Shown here: positions 1-9,000 of the stretch, piece after piece
How positions within the stretch are numbered: position 1 is the stretch's first letter
Layout of the letters: every line of letters starts with the position of its first letter
Assembly (NCBI RefSeq): GCF_024435355.1
Contig: NZ_JAMJWG010000025.1
Location: 1 to 64,000 of the forward strand
Direction: 5' to 3'
Origin: Streptomyces odontomachi
Lineage (GTDB): Bacteria; Actinomycetota; Actinomycetes; Streptomycetales; Streptomycetaceae
Length of the DNA stretch: 64,000 nt
Made by a program: the position numbers and the translations under genes
The notes under the pieces: model-generated
The model's database searches: none
What the model was told of the DNA's origin: nothing
Seen by the model: the letters and a program-made list of their open reading frames with translations, nothing else

Positions 1-150
1 GGCCCAACCCCGGGGCGGCGGGGGGGGGCGGGCCGGTTCCCCGGGGGGGGCGGCCGGGGGGGGGGGCCCCGGGGGGGGCCCCCCCCCCCCCCCGCCCCCC
101 CCCGCCCCCCCCCCCCCCCCCCCCCCCCCGCCCCGCCCCCCCCCGACTTG
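1..150. other. G/C homopolymer-rich low-complexity stretch
   Basis: The first ~145 bases are almost only runs of G and then runs of C, with scarcely any A or T. No reading frame, promoter or ordered repeat is visible. Normal-looking sequence begins near 146. This looks like a contig end or unresolved base calling in a hard G/C region, not a biological element, although a real G-run/C-run structure cannot be excluded by eye. Confidence 0.6.
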
Positions 151-219
151 ACCCTGACGCCGCTGGAGACTTGAAGCTCGTGCCACAAGCGACCGCCGAG
201 CCTCCCGGAGGGCCCCGTC

Positions 220-1248
220 ATGCGCGGCACAGGCATTCACTACGACACCGGCACCTTTCCCAACGGCGACACCTCGCGCCCCGTCTTCGACCCCGACGTG
301 GTCGAACGGGACATGCGGATCATCGCCCGGGACCTGAACTGCACCGCGGTCCGCATCACGGGCGGCGACCCCGATCGGATCGAGACCGCGGCACGGCACG
401 CGGTGGCGGCCGGGTTGGAGGTGTGGTTCTCGCCGTTCCCCTGCGAGATGACGAACGAGGAGATGCTGCCGTACTTCGTCGACTGCGCGGAACGGGCGGA
501 GCGGCTCCGCCGTGACGGTGCCGGCGTCGTCCTCGTCACCGGCTGCGAACTGAGCCTGTTCGCCCGTGGCTACCTGCCCGGGGACATCTTCAACGACCGC
601 ATTCCGGTACTGGCGGGACCCGACCGGGAAGCCGCCCTCCGCCCCCTGCCCAAGAAGGTCAACGCCTTCCTCGGCGAGCTCGTCCCCGCCGTGCGCGCCC
701 GCTTCGGGGGCCTGGTCAGCTATGCGTCCAACCCGCTGGACGGGGTGGACTGGAGCCCGTTCGACATCGTCGGCGTGGATCACTTCCGGAGCGCGCGCAA
801 CGCCGCGACCTACCGCGACGAGCTGCGCAAGGAGTTCGGCCACGGCAAGCCGGTCGCCGTCCTGGAAGTGGGCTGCTCCACCTTCCGCGGCGCGGGCGAC
901 TACGGCGGCGCCGGCTGGTACGTCGCCATGGAGCCGGACGGCGTCACCCCCAAGCCCGACCTGGTGCGCGACGAGGGCGAGCAGGTCCGGTACCTGGACG
1001 ACCTGATGCCGATCTTCGAAGGCGAGGGCGTCGACACCGTCTTCTGGTTCAGCTTCGCCGGTTTCGGCACCCCGCACCGCCGGAGCGGACCGGACCCCGA
1101 CCTCGCCTCCTACGGCATCGTCAAGATGCTCGACGAGCAGAGCGGGTACCCGGCGGACGAGCGCACCCGCCCCGACATGCCGTGGGAACCGAAGGAGGCG
1201 TTCCACGCACTCGCGCGCCACTACGAGGCGCTCAGGCAGGCCAGCTAG
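220..1248 (+). CDS. TIM-barrel glycoside-hydrolase-like protein
   Basis: A 342-residue, probably cytoplasmic protein; no signal peptide or membrane segment is visible. The order of strands and helices fits a (beta/alpha)8 barrel of the GH-A type. Glu110 in TGCELSLF and Glu216 in VLEVGCSTF sit where an acid/base and a nucleophile would be expected. Relatives in streptomycetes often carry the label 'abortive infection protein', which rests on weak evidence. The ATG at 220 has GGAGGG at 207-212. It lies upstream of the exporter and megasynthase in the same direction but is separated from them by two palindromes, so it may be a separate transcript. Substrate unknown. The barrel fold is an inference from motif layout. 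Confidence 0.6.
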   Translation: MRGTGIHYDTGTFPNGDTSRPVFDPDVVERDMRIIARDLNCTAVRITGGDPDRIETAARHAVAAGLEVWFSPFPCEMTNEEMLPYFVDCAERAERLRRDGAGVVLVTGCELSLFARGYLPGDIFNDRIPVLAGPDREAALRPLPKKVNAFLGELVPAVRARFGGLVSYASNPLDGVDWSPFDIVGVDHFRSARNAATYRDELRKEFGHGKPVAVLEVGCSTFRGAGDYGGAGWYVAMEPDGVTPKPDLVRDEGEQVRYLDDLMPIFEGEGVDTVFWFSFAGFGTPHRRSGPDPDLASYGIVKMLDEQSGYPADERTRPDMPWEPKEAFHALARHYEALRQAS

Positions 1249-1265
1249 TTTCCCCTGGTCAGACA

Positions 1266-1283
1266 GGTCTACTTGCGTAGACC
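1266..1283. promoter_or_regulatory. Inverted repeat, candidate operator upstream of the exporter
   Basis: A perfect 7-bp inverted repeat with a 4-base centre, GGTCTAC-TTGC-GTAGACC, lies between the glycosidase-like gene and the MFS gene. It is short for a terminator and has the shape of a TetR- or BlaI-type operator. No matching regulator gene is nearby. Confidence 0.45.
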
Positions 1284-1349
1284 GCAGATGTTCATATCAT
1301 CGCACCCAATGCGGGCGGTGATCCCCCCAGGAGCGCGGGCTGGGCTGGA

Positions 1350-1367
1350 TCCCATGGATCCATGGGA
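1350..1367. promoter_or_regulatory. 18-bp perfect palindrome overlapping the exporter ribosome binding site
   Basis: TCCCATGGATCCATGGGA is self-complementary over 18 bp and includes part of the GGGAGAG Shine-Dalgarno sequence (1364-1370) of the MFS gene that starts at 1375. As RNA it could fold and hide the ribosome binding site; as DNA it could be an operator. Confidence 0.5.
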
Positions 1368-1374
1368 GAGCCAC

Positions 1375-2862
1375 ATGTCGTCAGTGTCGATGACAGGGCG
1401 GGTGGGACGGCGTTTCCACCTTCTCGTCGCGGGCAACGCGGTCTCGGCGTACGGCTCCTACCTCAACCTCGTCGCGCTGAACCTCTTCGTCCTGAAGACC
1501 ACCGGCAGCGCGCTCGCCGTCGGGATCTTCCTGATCATCCGCATCTGCTCCTCGTTCCTCGCCGGGTACGCGGCCTCCCGTCTCGTCTCGCGTCTCGACC
1601 GCAGGCACCTCATGGTCGCGGGGGACCTCACGCAGGCGGTGGCGCTTCTGTCGTTCGCGCTGCTGCCCACCGAACCGCGCGCCACGGTGCTGTACGGGCT
1701 GGCCGCCGTCATGGGGTGGTGCGGCACCCTCTCCGGCGTGGCGCTGCGCAGCAGCGTGCCGGACATCGTCGGCCAGGACCTGCGGGTCCGGGCCAACGGG
1801 CTGCTGGTGACGGGGCGTTCGGTGGCGATGGTGCTGGGTTTCGCGTCCGCCGGCGTGGTGGTCGCCGCGGCCGGCTACACGTCCGCGTTCATGGTCGACG
1901 CGGGCAGCTTCCTGTGCTCCGCCACCGCCTACGCGCTGTTGCCGCGGACGGCGGGTGGCCGTCCGGCGCCGCAAGACGAGACTGCGGAAGACGGGACGGC
2001 GGAGGACGCGGCCGGGGGCGCCGTGCCGGCGGACCCACCGGGCGAGGGAGCCGCCGAAGGTGCCGCCGCGGCCGAGCGGGGCCGGCTCGCGCGCTGGTTG
2101 CGCGGGCGGCGTCGCACGCCGGCGCGGCTCGCTCCCTTACGGGTCGCGCCCGTGGTGCTGTGCCTGGTCGCCGTGCGGGCGGTGGACAACATGGGCTCCG
2201 CGTCCCACCAGGTCGGCCTCCCGGTGTACGCCGCCGGAATCGACGCGGACCACGCGGCGGCCTTCGTCGGCCGGTTCTACGCGGTGTGGGCGGTGGGCTG
2301 TCTGCTCGCCCACCAACTCGTCTCCCGCGTACCGCTGGTGTCCCGCTGGGCGGGGGCGCGGGAGAAGGAGGGCGGGCCCGGCGGGGAGCGGGCCTTCGCG
2401 GTCGGGACCTGCCTGATGTCCGGGTTCTTCATCCTGGCGTTCACGGGCCTGCCGCTGCCGGCCCTGCTCGCCGTCGCCGTCGGCGCGGGTCTGGCGGACG
2501 GGTTCACGGAGATCGTCTACAACTCCCGCCTCCAGGCGTTGCCCACCGAGCAACGCGGCCGGGTGCTCGGGCTCGCCGCGATGGCGGAGACGGCGGCGCT
2601 CGGCGCGGGCACGGTGGGATGCGCCTCGCTCCTCGACCACCTCACGCCGTTGACCGTGGTGGCCCTGGCCCACGGCACGGCCATCGCCCTGGCGCTCGCC
2701 CTGCTGGTCCTCCTGATCACCGTTCGCGCGCTGACCGTTGAGCACGGTGGCGCGATGGCGGAGGACGGGGACGGGAGCGGGGACGCGGGTGAGGGCGCTG
2801 GAGCGAACGGCACCGCGGCGGAGAGCACGGAAACGGAGAGCGGGGCGGTGGCCGTGGACTGA
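1375..2862 (+). CDS. MFS drug-efflux transporter (DHA3/MFS_3-like)
   Basis: A 495-residue polytopic membrane protein with about 12 predicted helices in two halves. A charged Ala/Gly/Glu-rich central loop lies around residues 200-250 and a hydrophilic acidic tail follows residue ~460. The N-terminal helix region and overall arrangement resemble the macrolide-efflux (DHA3) branch of the major facilitator superfamily. The ATG at 1375 was chosen over 1273 because GGGAGAG lies just upstream and the conserved sequence begins here. Codon 255 (2137-2139) is TTA, the rare leucine codon read by the bldA tRNA in Streptomyces. It sits 174 bp before the megasynthase gene in the same direction, so its likely job is product export and self-protection. 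Substrate inferred from context only. Confidence 0.85.
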   Translation: MSSVSMTGRVGRRFHLLVAGNAVSAYGSYLNLVALNLFVLKTTGSALAVGIFLIIRICSSFLAGYAASRLVSRLDRRHLMVAGDLTQAVALLSFALLPTEPRATVLYGLAAVMGWCGTLSGVALRSSVPDIVGQDLRVRANGLLVTGRSVAMVLGFASAGVVVAAAGYTSAFMVDAGSFLCSATAYALLPRTAGGRPAPQDETAEDGTAEDAAGGAVPADPPGEGAAEGAAAAERGRLARWLRGRRRTPARLAPLRVAPVVLCLVAVRAVDNMGSASHQVGLPVYAAGIDADHAAAFVGRFYAVWAVGCLLAHQLVSRVPLVSRWAGAREKEGGPGGERAFAVGTCLMSGFFILAFTGLPLPALLAVAVGAGLADGFTEIVYNSRLQALPTEQRGRVLGLAAMAETAALGAGTVGCASLLDHLTPLTVVALAHGTAIALALALLVLLITVRALTVEHGGAMAEDGDGSGDAGEGAGANGTAAESTETESGAVAVD

Positions 2863-2884
2863 CCCGGCCGACCGGACGTAAGGC

Positions 2885-3023
2885 ACGACGCGCAGAACCC
2901 GCCACCCCGGCACACGCACAACACGCGAAACCCGCACGCCCATGTGCCCCACCACATGCCCCACCACGCGCCCACCAGCGCATCACGGCCCACCACAGCG
3001 CACCACGACGCACCACGACGAAC
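2885..3023 (+). other. C-rich, G-poor leader before the megasynthase gene
   Basis: This non-coding stretch is dominated by CCACCA, CACGACG and CACAACAC-like units and is markedly poorer in G than its surroundings. Its transcript would be largely unstructured, as in Rho-utilisation sites. It ends at GAGGAAGGGAA (3024-3034), the ribosome binding site of the megasynthase. Confidence 0.4.
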
Positions 3024-3036
3024 GAGGAAGGGAACC

Positions 3037-6000
3037 ATGGCCATCGACCATTCGTCGGTCCTGCTCGCGGCTCGGCTGCGTGGGCTGCGGGACGTGTTGG
3101 ACTGCGGGATCGTCGCCGTGGGCGCGTCCGGACCGCCCGCCGCGTTCGTCGTCCCGGCACCCGGCGCGGAGGTGGCACGGCTCAAGCGGCGGCTGACCGC
3201 GGCGGCGGTGGAGGCCGGTACGGCGGTCGTTCCGGTCCTGGTGGACGAGGTGCCCCGGCGGGCCGACGGCACGGTGGACACGGACCGTCTGGCAACGGTG
3301 CCGGTGCTCGGCGAAGCGGAGTTGCGGGAGTACCGGGAGCAGTGCGCGGCGGCCGGCCTCGACGTCGACGTGGCCCTCGCCCCGGCGGTCCGCGCTCCGG
3401 GCCGGCTCCATCTGGCCGGCCTCGACCCGCAGCCGCCGGCCCTGGCGGACGTGCCCCTCCCCCGTGGCTCGGCCACCGCCCCAGCGCGGACGCTATCCGA
3501 GGAGGCGTTATCGGCCGCCGACGCGGCCCGACCCGCCAGGCCGACGGCCGCAGCGGCCCCCGCCCCCGCCCCCGCCCCTGCCCCTTCTCCTGCCCATGCC
3601 CCTTCCCCTCCCCCGACGGCAGTCGGTGCGCCGCCGCAGGCGCTGAGCAGCGGTCCGGCGCTACCCGCGGACCCCGACGGTCCGCGTACCCTCCCCGAGG
3701 CGTTGCTCCGCACCGCCGCCGCGTATCCGCAGCGGGGCCTGCACCTGGTGCCGGCGCCGGACCACACCGTCTTCCTGTCCTATCCGGAACTGCTCGAGCG
3801 GGCACGGCGGATCCTGGCCGGCCTCAGCGCGGCGGGCCTGCGCACCGGTGACCGGGCCATCCTGCAAGTCCCGTCCCTGGATCAGTACTTCCCTGCCCTG
3901 TGGGCCTGCCTGCTCGGCGGCATCCTGCCGGTCACGGTGGCCCGGCCGCCCGACTACGGGACCCCCGGGCCCACGCTCGACAAGCTCCACCACGCCTGGC
4001 AGTCGTTGGACCGGCCCGTCGTGATCGGCGGTGGGACCGCGGTGGCGGGCGTGGAGGCGATGGCCGACCGCTACGCGATGATCGGCGTGCGCGTGCTGGA
4101 CGTCGCGCTCCTGGAGCGGACCGAACCGGCCACGGTGCCGGCACACGCGGCCGACCCGGCGGACGCCGCGCTGCTCCAGCTGTCCTCGGGCAGCACCGGC
4201 CACTCCAAGGCCATCCAGATCACCCACCGCGGCGTACTGGAGTACGTGGCGGGCGCCCGTGCGCAGGGGTGCGGGCCCGACGACACCACCGTCAACTGGC
4301 TGCCGCTCGACCACGTCGGCGGCTTGGTCATGTTCCACCTGCGGGACACGGTGCTCGGCTGCACGGCGGTGCACGCGCCCACCGAGTCGGTCGTCGCCGA
4401 CCCGTTCCACTGGCTCGACCTGCTCGACCAGCACCGCGCCGCGCACTCCTGGTCGCCCAACTTCGGCTACCGGCTGGTGGCCGAGGCGCTGCGCAACCGG
4501 CCGCAGCCGGCCGGCCGGTGGGACCTGTCGTCGGTGCGGTCGCTCATCAACGCCGGTGAACAGTGCACGCTGCCGGTGGTGACGGAGTTCCTCGCGGCGA
4601 CCGCCCCGTACGGGCTGGCCGCCGACGCGATGCTGTGCGCCTGGGGCATGGCGGAGACCTGCACCGCCATCGCCTACAAGCGGTTCACCGCGCCGGGCGC
4701 CGTGCACCACGTCCGCAAGGCGTCGCTGACCGGCACGCTGGAGTGGACCGGCGCGGAGGTTCCCGCCACCGAGCGGACCACGTTCCTCGGCATGGGCCGG
4801 CCGGCACTCGGCACCCGCTTCCGGATCTGCGACGACGCCGACCGGGTGCTGCCCGAGGACCGGGTCGGCCGGCTCCAGGTCGCCTCGGGCCGGGTGACGC
4901 CCGGTTACCTGGGCAACCCGGCGGCGAACGCGGAGGCGTTCCGTGGCACGGACTGGTTCGACACCGGCGACCTGGCCTTCCTCCATGACGGCGAACTGGT
5001 GATCACCGGCCGCCGCAAGGAGGTGATCATCATCAACGGCAACCACTACCTCTGCCATGAGCTGGAGGACGTGGTCGGCGCGCTCGACGGAGTGACGGCG
5101 GGTTCGGTGGCCGCCTGCGGGGTGCCCGAGGCCGACTCGGGCAGCGAGCAGTTGGTGGTGTTCTTCGTGCCGGCTGACGACGCGGCACCGGACGCCGGGT
5201 CCGCGGTGCAGCGCGGCGCCGCCGCCCGGGTCGACGCGGTGCGCCGGGTCAGGGCCGAGCTCGCGCGCCGTTTCGAGCTGTCCGCGTGGCGGGTCGTGCC
5301 GGTCGGCGCCGCCGCGTTCCCCAGGACCACGAGCGGCAAGATCCAGCGCGCCGCGATACGCGGCCGGTTCCTGGACGGTGCCTTCGACGACGTGCTGCAC
5401 GCCCTCGACCTCGCGGAGGGCGGTGCCCGTACCGTTCCGGACGCCGTGCACCGCGCCGTCTGGGAGCCGGTGGCCGGGCCCGCGGCGCTGCCGGTGGCGC
5501 GGCTCGACCCCGCCGCCACGCTCGTCATCGCCGACGACCTCGGCCTCGCCGACGCTCTGACCCGCCACGGCGGCGCCTTCGAAGACTCCGTCGTGGTGCG
5601 CGCCGGCGCCCGCTACACGTGCGAGGGCCCCCACCGCTACACCGTCGACCTGGCCGACCGGGACCACTGGGACGCCTTGTGGGCCGCCCTGCACGCGTCC
5701 GGTCGAACGCCGACCGCGCTGCTGCACCTTGCGGGCTACACCGCCCCGGTACCGGACGGCCTGCCCGACGACCGGCTCGCGTCCCTGCTCACCGGCGCGA
5801 GCACCGCGCTGGTCCTCGCCGTGCAGACGCACGGGGCGCACGGCGGGGGCGCACCGCGCGTGGTGACGGTGAGCCGGGGCGTGCACCGGGTGACCGGTGC
5901 CGAACCGGTCGGCAGCCCCGGGGCGCTCAGCGCCGCGGTGGCCCAGTGCCTGGCCCTGGAGTGGCCGGACGCCGAGGTCCACCACGTCGACCTGCCCGGC

Positions 6001-9000
6001 GAGCACCCGGACACGGACGCCGCCGCGCTCTGCACGGCCGTCGCCACCCTCCCGAACGGCACTCCGCCTCCGGAGGCCTCGGACGCGGGGCTGCGGGTGC
6101 CGGCCACGGAGATCGCGCTGCGCTCCGGCCGTGCCTACCTCAGGCGCCTGGCGAAGGTGGTCCCGCGGGCGGCGAGCGGCGCCGAGCCGGCTTCGCCGCT
6201 GTTCGCGCACGGTTCCTGTCTCGTCGTCACCGGTGGCCTGGGCGGCGTCGGGAGCGAGGTGCTGTCCGGGCTGCTGCGCCGCTTCCGGCTGCGGCTGCTG
6301 GTCCTCGGCCGTACGCCCCTCCACGTCGAGCGGGACGACGGTCCGGACGACGAGCGCGGACGCAGCGGTGCGGGCGACGGCCCCGGGTCCGACGCGGCCG
6401 GTACGCTGCGCCGGCTCACCGCACTGGCCGGTGGCGAGGTCGCGTACCGCGCCGTCGACGTCACCGACGGCCCGGCCCTGGCGGCGGCCGTCGAGGAGGC
6501 CGAGCGTGCCTGGGGCCGGCCGCTCGACGGCGTACTGCACCTGGCCGGCGCCCACGGTGCACGGCCGCTGGCCGAGGAGGACCCCGAGCAGTGGTGGTCC
6601 GTGGTGAGCGCCAAGACCGTCGGGGCGGTGCGGCTCGCCGGGCTGGTGCGGCAGCGGCCCGGGGCGCACTTCGTGTCGTTCTCCTCCCTGCTGACGCTCA
6701 CGCCGGCCGCCGCCACGGCCTCCTACGTGGCGGCCAACCGCTTCCTGGAGGCGTACGGGGACCAGCTCGCCGCGCAGGGCGTGCCGGGCCACTGCGTGGT
6801 CTGGGGGCTGTGGAGCGGGATCGGCATGAACCGCGACAACCCGTACGAGGAACTGGCCCGCCGGCGCGGCATGCTGCCGTTGACCGCGGCCGAAGGGCGG
6901 GATCTGGCCCGGGTGGTGCTGGCGCAGCCGCCCGGCGGCTACTTCGTCGGCCTGGACGAGACCGCACCGGCACTGCGCGGCCTGCTCCGACCCGACCGCC
7001 CGGCGGCGCTGGAGCGGGTGGTGGTGCACGGCGCCGACCGGCAGACCCTGCCGCCGCTGCGGGACGCGCGGGGCCGGACGGTCCCCGTCACGGCGGAACG
7101 ACACCGGAGCCCCGCGCCGGCGGACACCCGGACCACCGGAACCCCGCCCGCCGACGCCCTCACGCCACCCACCCTCGCGTCACCCACCCCCGCGCCGCAC
7201 GCACCCGCCCCACCACCCGACAGCCCGCCGCCTCACGACCCCGCGGGCATCCGCCGCCTGGTGCTGGCCGCGCTCGCGGACGCGGCCGGGGACGAGGTGG
7301 ACGAGCGACGGGCCTTCTACGAAAGCGGCCTCGGCTCGCTCCAGCTGCTCCGGGCGCACGCCGGGATCGAACGCGCCCTGGGCCACGAGATCCCCCGCAC
7401 GCTGCTCTTCCAGTTCCCCACGGCCGTCCAGCTGATCGACCACCTCAGCCGTACGGAGGCCGAGGCGGCTCGGGAACGCGCCGCTGCCGGCACCGCGACG
7501 CACCCGAACGCCGCGGTGCAGGGTGCCGGCGCACCGGCCGGGGCGCCCTGGGCCGTCCCCGACGACCGGCGTATCGCGATCATCGGCATGGCGGGCCGCT
7601 TCCCCGGTGCCGACGACCTGGACGCCTACTGGCGGCTCATCGAATCCGGTGAACGTGCGGTGCGTGCCTTCACCGCGGAGGAGCTGGCCGCCGCCGGGGT
7701 GAGCGAGACGGAGCGTGCCCGGCCGGACCGGGTGCCGGTCGGCGGGGCGTTGGAGGGCGTGGACCTCTTCGACGCCGGGTTCTTCGGGATCAGCGCCCGG
7801 GAGGCCGCGACGATCGAGCCGCAGCAGCGGCTGCTGCTGGAGATCTGTCACCAGGCCCTGGAGGACGGCGGTTACGCCCGCCCCCTGGGGGACACCAGGG
7901 TCGGCGTCTACGCGGCCACCGGCATGAGCCTGCACGCGCTCCAGACGTATCTCCTCCACAACCTCGTGCCCACCCAGGACCTGGGCGATCCGGTGACCGC
8001 GCTCCAGCTGGCCATCGGCAACCAGGCCGACTTCGCCGCCAGCCGGGTCGCCTACCGGCTGGGGCTGCGCGGCCCCGCGGTCGGTGTGCAGACGGCCTGC
8101 TCCAGCGCCCTGGTGGCGGTGCACCTGGCCGCCCAGTCGCTGCTGACCGGCGACACGGAACTGGCGCTGGCCGGCGCCTCCGCCGTGCATGTGCCGCAGC
8201 ACGCCGGTTACCTCCACGTGCCCGGCTCGATCCTGTCCCGCACCGGTGTCTGCCGGGCCTTCGACGCGGCGTCGGACGGCACCGTCGGCGGCAACGGCGT
8301 GGCCGCCGTCCTCCTCAAGCGCCTGGACAGGGCGCTCGCCGACGGCGACACCGTGCACGCGGTGCTGCTCGGCTCGGCCGTCAACAACGACGGCGCCGGC
8401 AAGGTGGGCTTCACCGCGCCGGGCGTCGCGGGACAGCGCCGGGCCGTCGCCCAGGCGCTGCGGGCGGCCGGCGTGGGCGCTGACACCGTCCAGTACGTCG
8501 AAGCGCACGGCACGGGGACGGAGCTGGGCGACCCGATCGAGTTCCAGGCGCTGACCGAGGCGTTCCGGGAGAGCACCGACCGGCGGGCCTACTGCGCGCT
8601 GGGCTCCGTGAAGCCGGTCATCGGCCATCTGGACACCGCGGCGGGCCTCGCCGGCCTGATCAAGACGGTGCTGGCCCTGCGGCACCGTCGCATCCCGCCG
8701 TTGACCGGCTTCGACCGCCCCAACCCGGCGCTGCACCTGGACGGCAGCCCGTTCGTGCTCTCCGCGTCCGGACGGGCCTGGGAACGCGGGGACGCCCCGC
8801 GCCGGGCCGGCATCAGCTCGCTGGGCGTCGGCGGCACCAACGCCCACGTGGTGATCGAGGAGCCCCCGGCCCCGTCCCCCACCCCGGACCGCCCCTCGCA
8901 CCCGACGGGCCCCGGCCTGCTCCCCCTCTCCGCCCGCACCCCGCAGGCACTGACCGACCTCGCCACCGCCTACCGAACCCGCCTCCGCACCACTCCCCCG

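Noticed and set aside
1..150. Possible linear-chromosome telomere
   Set aside because: Telomeres of streptomycetes show ordered palindromes; here only homopolymer runs are present.
2944..3036. An upstream ATG that would add 31 residues to the megasynthase
   Set aside because: It lies in the repetitive C-rich leader without a ribosome binding site, whereas 3037 has a strong one.
3661..7104. An 1147-codon minus-strand open frame opposite the ligase and KR domains
   Set aside because: Shadow of the coding strand; no motif, no ribosome binding site, composition of an antisense frame.
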